Source: an uncultured Oscillospiraceae bacterium (lineage in GTDB: Bacteria; Bacillota; Clostridia; Oscillospirales; Acutalibacteraceae). Taken from it: DNA of 38,105 bases. The first letter of the stretch is position 1. The number at the start of each line of letters is the position of its first letter. Positions 1 to 7,687 of this stretch are shown piece by piece. The translations under genes were made by a program, and so were the position numbers. The notes under the pieces were generated by a model. That model was not told the origin of the DNA. It did no database searches and saw nothing but the letters and a program-made list of their open reading frames with translations. The DNA is taken from NCBI GenBank assembly GCA_900541905.1, contig UQLQ01000016.1, forward strand, positions 1 through 38,105. The letters are read 5' to 3'.

Positions 1-7
1 TTGACAA

Positions 8-22
8 TTATCATAATTATAA
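8..22. promoter_or_regulatory. PerR-box-like operator candidate
   Basis: The 15-mer TTATCATAATTATAA differs at one position from the Bacillus PerR consensus TTATAATNATTATAA, as I recall it. It lies right after a TTGACA at 1-6 and upstream of a flavoprotein oxidoreductase gene. The region is very AT-rich, so a chance match is possible. The site could also serve a gene to the left, outside the window. Confidence 0.4.
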
Positions 23-54
23 ATTTTTATTATAAAATTATTTAAATTTATAAT

Positions 55-83
55 TTTACTTTATAGTATTTTTATTATATAAT
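55..83 (+). promoter_or_regulatory. Putative sigma-A promoter of the flavoprotein gene
   Basis: TTTACT at 55-60 and a perfect TATAAT at 78-83 are separated by 17 bases. The start codon follows 46 bases after the -10. A second possible -35, TTGACA at 1-6, has no good -10 at normal spacing. Confidence 0.5.
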
Positions 84-129
84 ATAGCCAAAGAGAGAAA
101 ACAGATGATTTTGTAAAGGAGAGGATATC

Positions 130-1041
130 ATGTACGATTTCATCATTATTGGCGGCGGTCCTGCAGGTATTAGCGCGGCTGTGTATGCGGTTAGCAGAGG
201 ATTGCGTGTTTTGGTTTTGGAACAAGAAAAAGTCGGCGGAGTGATTGGAAAAGTTTCCATTGTAAGTCATTATACGGCTATTGTAGAAGATGAAACAGGA
301 GAGTCTTTTGCTGCACGCATGAAGAAACAAGCACTGCACGCCGGTGTACAAATTTCTTATGAGACTGTGACAGAGGTACAACTGAAAGGAAAAACAAAAA
401 TTGTAAAGACCAACAGTGACGTTTATGAATCTCGTGCAGTGCTGCTGGCAAACGGTACAACTCCAAGAAAACTGGGTATTCCCGGGGAGGAAGCACTTAC
501 CGGAAAAGGTTATGCGCTTAATGCAGCGAAATCTGCAAAAGAATATGCAGGGAAACATGTTTATGTAGTAGGCGGTGCGGATGGTGCCATCAAAGAGGCA
601 TTATATTTATCCCGTTTTGCTAAAAAAGTATTTATCATTCATTTTGAAGACAAACTGGGAGCCATTCCGGAGTTTACCAATAAACTGGCTCAGTTAAGGA
701 ATGTGGAATTATTATTGCATTCTCGTTTGACCGAAATCGGTGGAAAGGACCAAGTGGAATGGTTACAACTTACAGATGAAACAACAGGTGCAACCACAAA
801 AATAGAGGATAAAGGCTGCGGTATTTTTGTCTATGCAGGTGCTACGCCAAATACACAGCTGTATCCTGAATTGCACTTAGAAAACGGCTATATTCCCGTA
901 AATGAAAAAATGGAAACCATGTATCAAGGAGTTTACGCAGCCGGAGATATTTGTGTAAAGCAAGTGCGCCAGGCGGCAACGGCAGTGGCAGACGGTGCAA
1001 TTGCGGCAATCAATGCGGCACAGTGGATTGCAAAATCATAA
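130..1041 (+). CDS. Thioredoxin-reductase-like FAD oxidoreductase lacking CxxC
   Basis: A 303-residue flavoprotein of the thioredoxin reductase fold. Visible signs are the FAD-binding GGGPAG at residues 8-13, a second dinucleotide loop GGADGA at 148-153, and the C-terminal FAD motif around AAGDI followed by RQAATAVADGAIAA. Where true TrxB has CATC (about residues 131-137) this protein reads LNAAKSA, so it cannot reduce thioredoxin by the usual disulfide relay. The HRRxxxR signature for NADPH is also absent (IIHFEDKLG), so NADH, or another donor such as ferredoxin, is more likely. The start is ATG 130 with AGGAGAGG at 117-124. A terminator follows at 1081-1108, so it is monocistronic. The substrate is unknown. 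A near-consensus PerR-like site upstream hints at a link to oxidative stress. Confidence 0.85.
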   Translation: MYDFIIIGGGPAGISAAVYAVSRGLRVLVLEQEKVGGVIGKVSIVSHYTAIVEDETGESFAARMKKQALHAGVQISYETVTEVQLKGKTKIVKTNSDVYESRAVLLANGTTPRKLGIPGEEALTGKGYALNAAKSAKEYAGKHVYVVGGADGAIKEALYLSRFAKKVFIIHFEDKLGAIPEFTNKLAQLRNVELLLHSRLTEIGGKDQVEWLQLTDETTGATTKIEDKGCGIFVYAGATPNTQLYPELHLENGYIPVNEKMETMYQGVYAAGDICVKQVRQAATAVADGAIAAINAAQWIAKS

Positions 1042-1080
1042 CACATTCATTTATCACAGTAAAATTTTATCACATCCCCC

Positions 1081-1108
1081 AAAAGCCATACATAGTATGG
1101 CTTTTTTT
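1081..1108 (+). terminator. Rho-independent terminator
   Basis: An 11-bp perfect stem (1081-1091 with 1095-1105), a 3-base loop and a T run, placed 40 bases after the flavoprotein stop codon. Confidence 0.85.
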
Positions 1109-1121
1109 CATAATGATGATA

Positions 1122-1150
1122 TTGACAGATTTTACCGAAACCGATATAAT
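1122..1150 (+). promoter_or_regulatory. Consensus sigma-A promoter of the B12 operon
   Basis: TTGACA at 1122-1127, exactly 17 bases, then TATAAT at 1145-1150. Both hexamers are perfect. It starts the cobalamin riboswitch leader. Confidence 0.85.
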
Positions 1151-1179
1151 GTTGCCATAATTTAATAAAGTATGTCATA

Positions 1180-1350
1180 TCGCTTTTGCAATTATTTGCA
1201 GGAAGTTGGGTGTAATTCCCACACAGGAACGCTGCTGTAATAACGGAGCAGCCTTTCACGAACAAATTATTTTTGTTCAGTCACTGGATTTTTTCTGGGA
1301 AGGCGAAGGGTATTTGCTATGAGGTTTAAGTCAGAATACAGCGATATTAC
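1180..1350 (+). ncRNA. Cobalamin riboswitch aptamer
   Basis: The conserved core of the cobalamin family is readable: GGAAGTTGGGTGTAATTCCC near 1200-1220, then ACACAGGAACGCTGCTGTAA, a GTCACTGG segment near 1280, a GGGAAGGC segment, and the 3' B12-box-like AAGTCAGAATACAG near 1328-1341. It lies between a consensus promoter and a terminator upstream of an ABC importer operon. Binding of adenosyl- or methylcobalamin would be expected to lower expression of the importer. The ends are approximate. Confidence 0.85.
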
Positions 1351-1457
1351 ATAAGTACAATTACTCTTCGGACTCAAGAGGTACTGTAAGGATAAAAAGG
1401 CTGTTTTCATACAGCCTTATTCGGCGTGTGTTTATTATCCTGTTCCAATGCAAATTA

Positions 1458-1493
1458 CCGCATGAATCTTTTGAAGGGTTCATGCGGTTTTTT
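1458..1493 (+). terminator. Riboswitch expression-platform terminator
   Basis: A 9-bp perfect stem CCGCATGAA (1458-1466) with TTCATGCGG (1479-1487), followed by six T, ends 35 bases before the btuF start. A second hairpin, AAGGCTGT at 1397-1404 with ACAGCCTT at 1411-1418, lies upstream without a T run and may take part in antitermination. Confidence 0.8.
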
Positions 1494-1527
1494 ATATTTT
1501 ATTTACATTTGAAAGGGAGTAACAAGT

Positions 1528-2547
1528 ATGAAAAAATGGATGGGTTTAGGTATGTCGGCGCTGTTGTTAATTGCAGCGCTTACCGGATGTGGAACAACTC
1601 AACAGGAGACGGCTTCCAATGAAATATCGGCAAGCCAGACAGATTCTCATTATCCCGTGACGGTTGAAAGCTACAATTATGCAGGTGATGTGGTAACAAC
1701 TACGTATGAAAAGGCACCGGAACGTGTGATTGCTGTGTATCAAGGTTCCATTGAAACGATGCTTGCTTTGGGATTAGAGGAACATGTAGTGGCTTCTTAC
1801 GGACTGGATAATGCCGTAAAAGAGGAATGGGAAGACGGTTTGTCAAAGATGAATTACCATGAAGACGTGTTTGCACCCTCTAAAGAAGATGTCATGATGT
1901 TGGAGCCGGACATGATTTTCAGTTGGGGTTCTTTGTTTGGTGAGAAAAAGTTAGGTGATGTAGACCAATGGATTTCCAGAGGTACCAATACTTATATTAA
2001 TACCAATACAAGAGCGGGTGGTTATGACCGTACTTTGGAACACGAATATAAAGATATTTTAAATATAGGAAACATATTTGATGTAGAAGAAAAAGCGCAA
2101 GCGCTGGTAGATGAAATGAAGCAAGAAATTCAAGATGCATTGGCTAAAACCAAAGGAAAAGAAGCACAAACCGTTTCTGTCATTGAATTTTTGAATGATG
2201 ACATTTCCAATTACGGTGCGTCTTCTTTGGCAGGAGATATGATTACACAGTTAGGGGGAGAACTGGCAGCTCCTGATGCAAAACAAGTAGGAAAAGAAGA
2301 TTTAGTCGAACAAAATCCCGATGTTATTTTTGTGGTTTACATGGAAAACAGCGGTGACGATGGAGAAGATGTAAAAAGCACATGTGTTGCAAAAGTTATG
2401 GAAGACCCGGCATTTGCAAGTCTGGATGCTGTAAAAAATGGACGTGTATATCCAATTATGTTGGGTGATATGTATGCAAGCGGCGCTCGTACCATTGATG
2501 GAATCCGCAATTTTGCCGCAGGTTTGTATCCGGAACTAAATCAATAG
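1528..2547 (+). CDS. btuF: Cobalamin ABC transporter substrate-binding lipoprotein
   Basis: A 339-residue periplasmic-binding-protein-type lipoprotein. A short signal peptide ends in the lipobox LTGC with the lipidated Cys21. The mature part has the BtuF/FhuD-like pattern: an N-terminal lobe starting around APERVIAVYQGSIETMLALG, a long linker helix, and a C-terminal lobe with DLVEQNPDVIFVVY. The start at ATG 1528 is set by AAAGGGAG at 1512-1519, and the next gene begins one base after the stop. On sequence alone it could bind a siderophore or haem. The cobalamin riboswitch directly upstream makes B12 or another corrinoid the likely ligand. Confidence 0.85.
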   Translation: MKKWMGLGMSALLLIAALTGCGTTQQETASNEISASQTDSHYPVTVESYNYAGDVVTTTYEKAPERVIAVYQGSIETMLALGLEEHVVASYGLDNAVKEEWEDGLSKMNYHEDVFAPSKEDVMMLEPDMIFSWGSLFGEKKLGDVDQWISRGTNTYINTNTRAGGYDRTLEHEYKDILNIGNIFDVEEKAQALVDEMKQEIQDALAKTKGKEAQTVSVIEFLNDDISNYGASSLAGDMITQLGGELAAPDAKQVGKEDLVEQNPDVIFVVYMENSGDDGEDVKSTCVAKVMEDPAFASLDAVKNGRVYPIMLGDMYASGARTIDGIRNFAAGLYPELNQ

Positions 2548-2548
2548 T

Positions 2549-3628
2549 ATGAAAAAAAGATCATTCAAAAACGGTTTATTCAAAGGAAACCTATCTTTTA
2601 TCACTTTGTTGGCTCTACTGTCTGTTGCGCTGATTGTTTCATTGTTATTTGCGGTTACCATTGGTTCCGGCAATATCTCTATGGCAGATGTGTATAAGGT
2701 TATTATTCGCCAATTATTTGGCATTGGGGATGCCTCTTATGCCAAAGGTTCCATTCATGATGTCGTCTGGTTTATTCGACTTCCGCGTCTGATTTTAGCA
2801 GTCGGGGTTGGTATTGGATTATCCGTCTGTGGTGCTGTTATGCAGGCCATTGTGAAAAATCCGTTGGCAGATCCATACGTACTGGGTATTTCTTCAGGTG
2901 CATATTTGGGTGCGGTTATTGCAATTATTCTGGGAATTGGTTCTGTTTTGGGCGGAAATTTTGTAGGGATATTGGCATTTATAGGTGCGTTTGTCGTTTC
3001 TTTGGCAGTACTTACCCTTGCAAATATTGGTTCAAGAGCAAATACAGCAAAATTGTTGCTGTCTGGTATGGCGTTAAGTGCTGTATGCAGTGCAATTGCA
3101 AATTTTATTGTATATATGACAAAAGACAAGGAAAGCGTAGTGACAGTCAATCATTGGTTGCTGGGGAGTTTAAGCGGTGCCGATTGGACAACAAATTTGG
3201 TTGTCTTATCTGTAGTGCTGGCCGGTTTTGCATTTTTTCTGACACAATATCGTACCTTAAATTTAATGCTGTATGGCGATGAAACAGCAATTACACTCGG
3301 CACTAATTTGCATGTATGGCGCCATGTATATTTGGTGGTTTGTGCAGCTATTGTTGGAGTGTTGGTATATGCGGCAGGTATGATTGGTTTTGTGGGGCTG
3401 GTGATACCCCATTGTGTGCGTATGCTGGTAGGTACTGACCATAAAAAAGTAGTTCCTCTTTCTGCCCTGATAGGCGCTATCTTTTTAATCTGGGTAGACG
3501 TTTGCTGCCGTGTGCTGCTCAAGGGGAATGAACTTCCTGTAGGTGTACTCACAGGTATCATTGGCGCGCCTGTATTTATCTACTTAATGATTCGCAGAAA
3601 ATATGGATTTGGAGGAAAAGACGCATGA
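2549..3628 (+). CDS. btuC: Cobalamin ABC transporter permease, FecCD family
   Basis: A 359-residue integral membrane permease with about ten hydrophobic segments. Family landmarks include the RLPRLILAVGVGIGLSVCGA stretch, then KNPLADPYVLGISSGA, and near the C terminus GNELPVGVLTGIIGAPVF. It would form the homodimeric channel that pairs with the BtuD ATPase and receives corrinoid from BtuF. Its start lies one base after the btuF stop with no strong Shine-Dalgarno of its own, so translation is probably coupled. Its stop overlaps the btuD start by four bases. Confidence 0.9.
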   Translation: MKKRSFKNGLFKGNLSFITLLALLSVALIVSLLFAVTIGSGNISMADVYKVIIRQLFGIGDASYAKGSIHDVVWFIRLPRLILAVGVGIGLSVCGAVMQAIVKNPLADPYVLGISSGAYLGAVIAIILGIGSVLGGNFVGILAFIGAFVVSLAVLTLANIGSRANTAKLLLSGMALSAVCSAIANFIVYMTKDKESVVTVNHWLLGSLSGADWTTNLVVLSVVLAGFAFFLTQYRTLNLMLYGDETAITLGTNLHVWRHVYLVVCAAIVGVLVYAAGMIGFVGLVIPHCVRMLVGTDHKKVVPLSALIGAIFLIWVDVCCRVLLKGNELPVGVLTGIIGAPVFIYLMIRRKYGFGGKDA

Positions 3629-4395
3629 CGGTATCAACCCAAAACCTCCATATTTCACTGGGTGGAACGGAAATACTGAAGGGAATTGATTTTCATACAA
3701 AACAACATTCATTCGTTGGAATCATAGGTCCCAACGGCAGCGGAAAAAGTACGTTGCTGAAATGTATTTATCGTACCTTAAAACCAACGTCCGGCGCTGT
3801 TTTACTGGACGATGTATTTTTGCGAACACTAAGCTTAAAGCAATCGGCAAAAAAGATAGCTGTAGTAGCGCAGCATAATCATTATAATTTTGATTTTACG
3901 GTAAAAGATGTCGTTATGTTGGGAAGAGCGCCTCATAAACGTATGTTAGACAGAGACACCAAAGAAGATTTTCAACTGGTAGATACCTGTTTACAACAAG
4001 TTGGTATGCAAGACTTTTCAGAACGTTTGTTTTCCTCTCTGTCAGGCGGAGAACAGCAGAGAGTACTGTTGGCTCGCGCTCTGGCGCAGCAGACGCCCTG
4101 TTTGATTTTAGATGAGCCCACCAATCATTTGGACATTAAATATCAGTTACAGCTAATGGATATTGTAAAAACTTTGGATATTACAGTAATTGCGGCAATT
4201 CATGATTTAAATATTGCGGCTATGTATTGCGACTTTATTTATGTTATGAAACATGGTGCGATTATAACAAAAGGCACCCCCAAAGAAGTGCTGACCTCTA
4301 AAATCATTGAAGAAATTTATGAGGTACAAGCGGACGTAATCCAACAAAATGGTGTTCTACATATTTTATATCATCCGGGAGGAAAAACAAAATGA
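3625..4395 (+). CDS. btuD: Cobalamin ABC transporter ATP-binding protein
   Basis: A 256-residue ABC ATPase of the iron/B12 importer group. Walker A GPNGSGKS(T) lies at residues 35-42, the signature LSGGEQQR at 139-146, and Walker B CLILDEPTNHLD begins at 159. The switch histidine follows in AAIHDLN. It powers uptake through BtuC. The ATG overlaps btuC by four bases (ATGA), and its own end overlaps the following CGGC gene in the same way, so the four genes form one translationally coupled operon under the B12 riboswitch. Confidence 0.9.
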   Translation: MTVSTQNLHISLGGTEILKGIDFHTKQHSFVGIIGPNGSGKSTLLKCIYRTLKPTSGAVLLDDVFLRTLSLKQSAKKIAVVAQHNHYNFDFTVKDVVMLGRAPHKRMLDRDTKEDFQLVDTCLQQVGMQDFSERLFSSLSGGEQQRVLLARALAQQTPCLILDEPTNHLDIKYQLQLMDIVKTLDITVIAAIHDLNIAAMYCDFIYVMKHGAIITKGTPKEVLTSKIIEEIYEVQADVIQQNGVLHILYHPGGKTK

Positions 4396-4730
4396 AGCAT
4401 ATTGCCATGTTAACTTGTTTGAATGCAAATGCTGTATGTACGGGTGCTTCTTGCCTCAAAGCGTTTTATCATAGAACAGGTTCTTTTGCAATTTATCAAA
4501 CGGAAGCATTATATTTGGATGCGTTTATGAAATGTAATGGATGTGGAAATCCTCCAAATACAGACCATGGCATGCTGGAAAAAATAGAGAGGCTCAAGCA
4601 GTTAGGAACGCAAATTGTACATGTTGGAATTTGTGCCAGAAAAAAGGATGGTACGGAATGTCCAACCATCACGGAGATTGTCCGAATGTTGGAACAAAAC
4701 GGCATGAAAATTGTAAAAGGAACACATTAA
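4392..4730 (+). CDS. CGGC-domain putative metal-binding protein
   Basis: A 112-residue cytoplasmic protein with seven cysteines (9, 16, 21, 48, 51, 81, 90), resembling the CGGC domain family (PF08821): an N-terminal strand leading to Cys9, a CTGASCLKAF segment, a central Cys motif, and a late IVHVGICARKKDG segment. The eponymous motif reads CNGCG here rather than CGGC. The biochemical role of the family is not established; metal or corrinoid handling is often guessed. It overlaps btuD by four bases and is the last gene of the B12-riboswitch operon, which points to corrinoid processing or a metal-linked role after uptake. Confidence 0.75.
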   Translation: MKHIAMLTCLNANAVCTGASCLKAFYHRTGSFAIYQTEALYLDAFMKCNGCGNPPNTDHGMLEKIERLKQLGTQIVHVGICARKKDGTECPTITEIVRMLEQNGMKIVKGTH

Positions 4731-4740
4731 GATTTCAAAG

Positions 4741-4771
4741 AAAGAGTGATACAGCTGTATCGCTCTTTTTT
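4741..4771 (+). terminator. Rho-independent terminator of the btu operon
   Basis: A stem of about 13 bp (4741-4753 with 4756-4768, one G-T pair) ending in a T run, ten bases after the CGGC gene stop. Confidence 0.8.
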
Positions 4772-4834
4772 ATTTTTAGATATAAACAATTTGGGACATA
4801 CTAGAACGTAAAACAAGAACAAGGAGAGAGGAGT

Positions 4835-5836
4835 ATGGATATTTCATTTGATGCAGTCTATTATGAACCGTCGGTATTATCTTATCCTTTAGGCCAACAA
4901 TTAAAAGAAAAATATGCAAATTTACCATGGCAGGAAATTGAGAGCCATAATCATATACAGCAGTTCAGAAATGCTCAAAATCATGAGTTTCCAAGACTAA
5001 AACGCAATTTAATCATTGGCACCAGAAAAACACATAAATATACGGAAAATCATAAGGTTTCTGATTTTTTGGTTCCCTATACTTCTTCCGGATGCAGTGC
5101 GATGTGTCTCTATTGTTATCTGGTCTGTAATTATAACAAGTGTTCCTATCTGCGAGTATTTGTCAATCGTGAACAAATGATGGAGAAGCTGATTCGTACT
5201 GCCAATCAGTCAAAAAAGTCTCTCACATTTGAAATTGGAAGCAACAGCGATTTAATTTTGGAGAACGTAGTTACAGAAAATCTTCCATGGACCATTGAAC
5301 AATTTGCCGCAAATACAAAAGGAAAATTAACCTTTCCCACAAAGTTTGACATGATTTCACCTTTGCTTTCTCTAAATCATCAGCAGAAGGTGATATTTCG
5401 TATGAGTTTGAATCCAGAAACAATTATTAGAAAAGTGGAATTGGGAACTTCAAGGCTCAATCAGCGCATTATGGCACTAAATGCTATGTGTGATGCAGGC
5501 TATCCTGTGGGGATTTTATTGGCGCCTGTTATTTTTGTTCCCCAGTGGAAAACGTTATATGCAGAACTGATTTCTCATTTGGCAGATACCTTGAGCAGTA
5601 AAGTAAAAAAGTCTGCATTTATAGAAATTATTTTTATGACTTACAGTTATGTACATCATGCAATCAATACAGAAGCGTTTCCCAATGCGGTACCCTTGTA
5701 TGACAAACAAGATATGACCGGACGAGGAAGGGGAAAATATTGGTATAAAGAGGCATTACGAATAGAAGGAGAGACTTTTTTGCGTGAGCAGATAAAGAAA
5801 AAATTAGATGGAATGCCTATTTTATATGTAGTGTAA
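4835..5836 (+). CDS. splB: Spore photoproduct lyase (radical SAM)
   Basis: A 333-residue radical SAM protein with the SPL pattern. The cluster motif C87-x3-C91-x2-C94 sits in SSGCSAMCLYCYLVC, and the tyrosines flanking Cys94 (93 and 95) match those of B. subtilis SplB. The family repairs 5-thyminyl-5,6-dihydrothymine in germinating spores using SAM and a 4Fe-4S cluster. The segment holding the hydrogen-donor Cys141 of B. subtilis (EASCTSD, from memory) reads EIGSNSD here, so serine 136 stands at that place. Cys98 and Cys103 lie near the cluster instead. The ATG follows an AAGGAGAGAGGAG ribosome binding site. It supports a spore-forming host. Confidence 0.85.
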   Translation: MDISFDAVYYEPSVLSYPLGQQLKEKYANLPWQEIESHNHIQQFRNAQNHEFPRLKRNLIIGTRKTHKYTENHKVSDFLVPYTSSGCSAMCLYCYLVCNYNKCSYLRVFVNREQMMEKLIRTANQSKKSLTFEIGSNSDLILENVVTENLPWTIEQFAANTKGKLTFPTKFDMISPLLSLNHQQKVIFRMSLNPETIIRKVELGTSRLNQRIMALNAMCDAGYPVGILLAPVIFVPQWKTLYAELISHLADTLSSKVKKSAFIEIIFMTYSYVHHAINTEAFPNAVPLYDKQDMTGRGRGKYWYKEALRIEGETFLREQIKKKLDGMPILYVV

Positions 5837-5911
5837 TTTTCTTGCTGATAATATATAAAAAAACGGGGGATACTAAACCGAAATACGTTGTAATATAGGA
5901 TGCGATCTAAC

Positions 5912-7384
5912 ATGAAAAATTCCGTTTTTAAACAAGCTGCCTGTTTTATTGTCTTTTTCACCATGATGATTCTCATTTTTTATTGGATTTGTTCTGTGGT
6001 AATCACCATGCCCGAAGCAGAACCTATGACGGCTGTTACCCAGCATGTTCATGTAAAAAACAGCGACGGAAATCAGGCAGTGGGACAAACAAAATCCATC
6101 GTAAATGATGATAAGGAACATGCAGTCAGTATTCATTATCCTATTACAGGAATCTCAGAAATTGACCGTGTCATCGAGCAGGAAGTATACAGCAAAATAG
6201 AAGAGTTTGAAAACAAAAAGATAGGTTATCAAGCGCTGGAACCTGATGTTTCTTCCTCAATCTGGATTGATTATGAATCTTATATCAAAGGAGACATCAT
6301 TTCCATTGTTTTTTATACGGAAGAGAATTTTTCTGCTTTGGCACATCCTATGGAATGTGTTGATACGTTGGTATTTGAGGTATCTTCCGCAAAACAACTC
6401 AGTTTAGGCGACATATTCAAATTTGATGATTTCTCTATACTGGCAGAACTGGCAAAGGAACAATTTGCAGGGAATTCGGATGTGAAAAGTCAAATGGATA
6501 CGGAATTATTTTTAAACGGAACCACGCCCACAGAACAAAATTATCAGCACTTTGCTTTAAAAGAAGATGGGTTGGCGGTTTATTTTGAAAAATATCAAAT
6601 TTTGCCGGGATATTTTGGAATTCCATTCGTTACCATTCCCTATGACAGTTTGTCCGAATATTTGAACATCGATTTGTCTGGTACAGCTCCTGAAGCAGTA
6701 CAAACAACAGCGCTGCCAAAAGGTGAGTTAACAGAACCGCAAACTGCAATCATTGATAAACAAAAACCAATGGTTGCCTTGACATTTGATGATGGTCCGC
6801 ACTATACTGTAACACCTCGCATTCTTGATATTTTGCAAAAACATAATGCCAGAGCAACGTTTTTTGTGTTGGGAAACCGTGTTGACAATTTCCCCAATAT
6901 TATTCAAAGAGAGTATAGCCAAGGGCATGAAATAGGAAGTCACTCATTCAGTCACCCGCAAATCACAACATTAACGTCAGAGGAAATTGAGTATCAATTT
7001 GCGGAAACAGAACATCGTATTCAGCAATATGTACCTTATACTACCAAATTGATACGGCCGCCATATGGGCAAATTACGCAATCATTAAAAGATGTACTTC
7101 AAAAAACCTTTGTATTATGGTCCATTGATACGCAAGACTGGAGAACAAGGGATAAAGACGCCATTGTCAGTGAGGTATTAAATAACGTAAAAGATGGAGA
7201 TATTATACTCATGCATGATATGTACAGTACCACTGCAGATGCTTGTGAGGAATTAATTCCTGCATTAATAGAGCGAGGTTATCAGCTTGTTACGGTTTCG
7301 GAATTGTTAAATGCAAAAGAAATCACGCCTGTAGCAGGTAGTGTATACAGCAGAGTATTATCGACAGAGAATGTAGCATCGTAA
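5912..7384 (+). CDS. PdaC-like membrane-anchored polysaccharide deacetylase
   Basis: A 490-residue extracytoplasmic enzyme. A single N-terminal membrane segment (about 9-30) is followed by a DUF4163/DUF3298-like region (about 65-255) and a NodB carbohydrate esterase 4 domain (about 285-475). Metal and catalytic residues are visible: TFDDGPH at 291-297, the HxxxH in SHSFSHP (344 and 348), RPPYG at 382-386, and LMHD near 435. This order matches B. subtilis PdaC, a peptidoglycan N-acetyl deacetylase, though chitooligosaccharides or teichoic glycans are also possible. An upstream ATG at 5900 gives four more residues. I prefer 5912 because AGGA at 5897-5900 can serve it. Confidence 0.85.
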   Translation: MKNSVFKQAACFIVFFTMMILIFYWICSVVITMPEAEPMTAVTQHVHVKNSDGNQAVGQTKSIVNDDKEHAVSIHYPITGISEIDRVIEQEVYSKIEEFENKKIGYQALEPDVSSSIWIDYESYIKGDIISIVFYTEENFSALAHPMECVDTLVFEVSSAKQLSLGDIFKFDDFSILAELAKEQFAGNSDVKSQMDTELFLNGTTPTEQNYQHFALKEDGLAVYFEKYQILPGYFGIPFVTIPYDSLSEYLNIDLSGTAPEAVQTTALPKGELTEPQTAIIDKQKPMVALTFDDGPHYTVTPRILDILQKHNARATFFVLGNRVDNFPNIIQREYSQGHEIGSHSFSHPQITTLTSEEIEYQFAETEHRIQQYVPYTTKLIRPPYGQITQSLKDVLQKTFVLWSIDTQDWRTRDKDAIVSEVLNNVKDGDIILMHDMYSTTADACEELIPALIERGYQLVTVSELLNAKEITPVAGSVYSRVLSTENVAS

Positions 7385-7396
7385 GGAGGATTTTTT

Positions 7397-7585
7397 ATGA
7401 AGGCTCATGTAGACAGAAGAGGATGTATTGCTTGCGGACTTTGCGTAGCAACCTGTCCTGAAGTGTTTCAATTTGAAGATGGATTATCTTCAGTCATCGT
7501 GGATGAAATTCCGGAGTATTGCATTGATGACGCACAGGAAGCAGAAGAAAATTGTCCTGTTTCCGTAATATCTGTTTTTGAATAA
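7397..7585 (+). CDS. Small 4Fe-4S ferredoxin
   Basis: A 62-residue ferredoxin. Cysteines 10, 13, 16 and 20 form the CIACGLCVATCP motif, and a late CP (Cys53) with Cys42 resembles the mono-cluster ferredoxins of Bacillus and Thermotoga, where the final CP supplies the fourth ligand. It would carry low-potential electrons for radical SAM enzymes or other oxidoreductases. It lies 12 bases after the deacetylase gene with a good AAGGAGG ribosome binding site and ends at a strong terminator. The partner is unknown; SplB two genes upstream is one possible user. Confidence 0.9.
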   Translation: MKAHVDRRGCIACGLCVATCPEVFQFEDGLSSVIVDEIPEYCIDDAQEAEENCPVSVISVFE

Positions 7586-7591
7586 AGGAAA

Positions 7592-7619
7592 AGCGCCCCG
7601 ATTTGCGGGGCGCTTTTTT
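7592..7619 (+). terminator. Rho-independent terminator
   Basis: A GC-rich 9-bp stem AGCGCCCCG (7592-7600) with CGGGGCGCT (7606-7614), a 5-base loop and a T run, just after the ferredoxin stop. Confidence 0.9.
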
Positions 7620-7687
7620 ATCTCTGTTCCCTGTTATTGTTTCCATGCATAGAATACTATCAGGATAACTGCATGGGAGGAATGTAT

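Noticed and set aside
951..1160. Frame at the end of the flavoprotein gene, crossing into the B12 promoter
   Set aside because: Shadow of the flavoprotein gene that crosses a terminator.
1428..1622. Frame overlapping the riboswitch terminator and btuF start
   Set aside because: It reads through the terminator hairpin and is out of frame with the clear lipoprotein gene.
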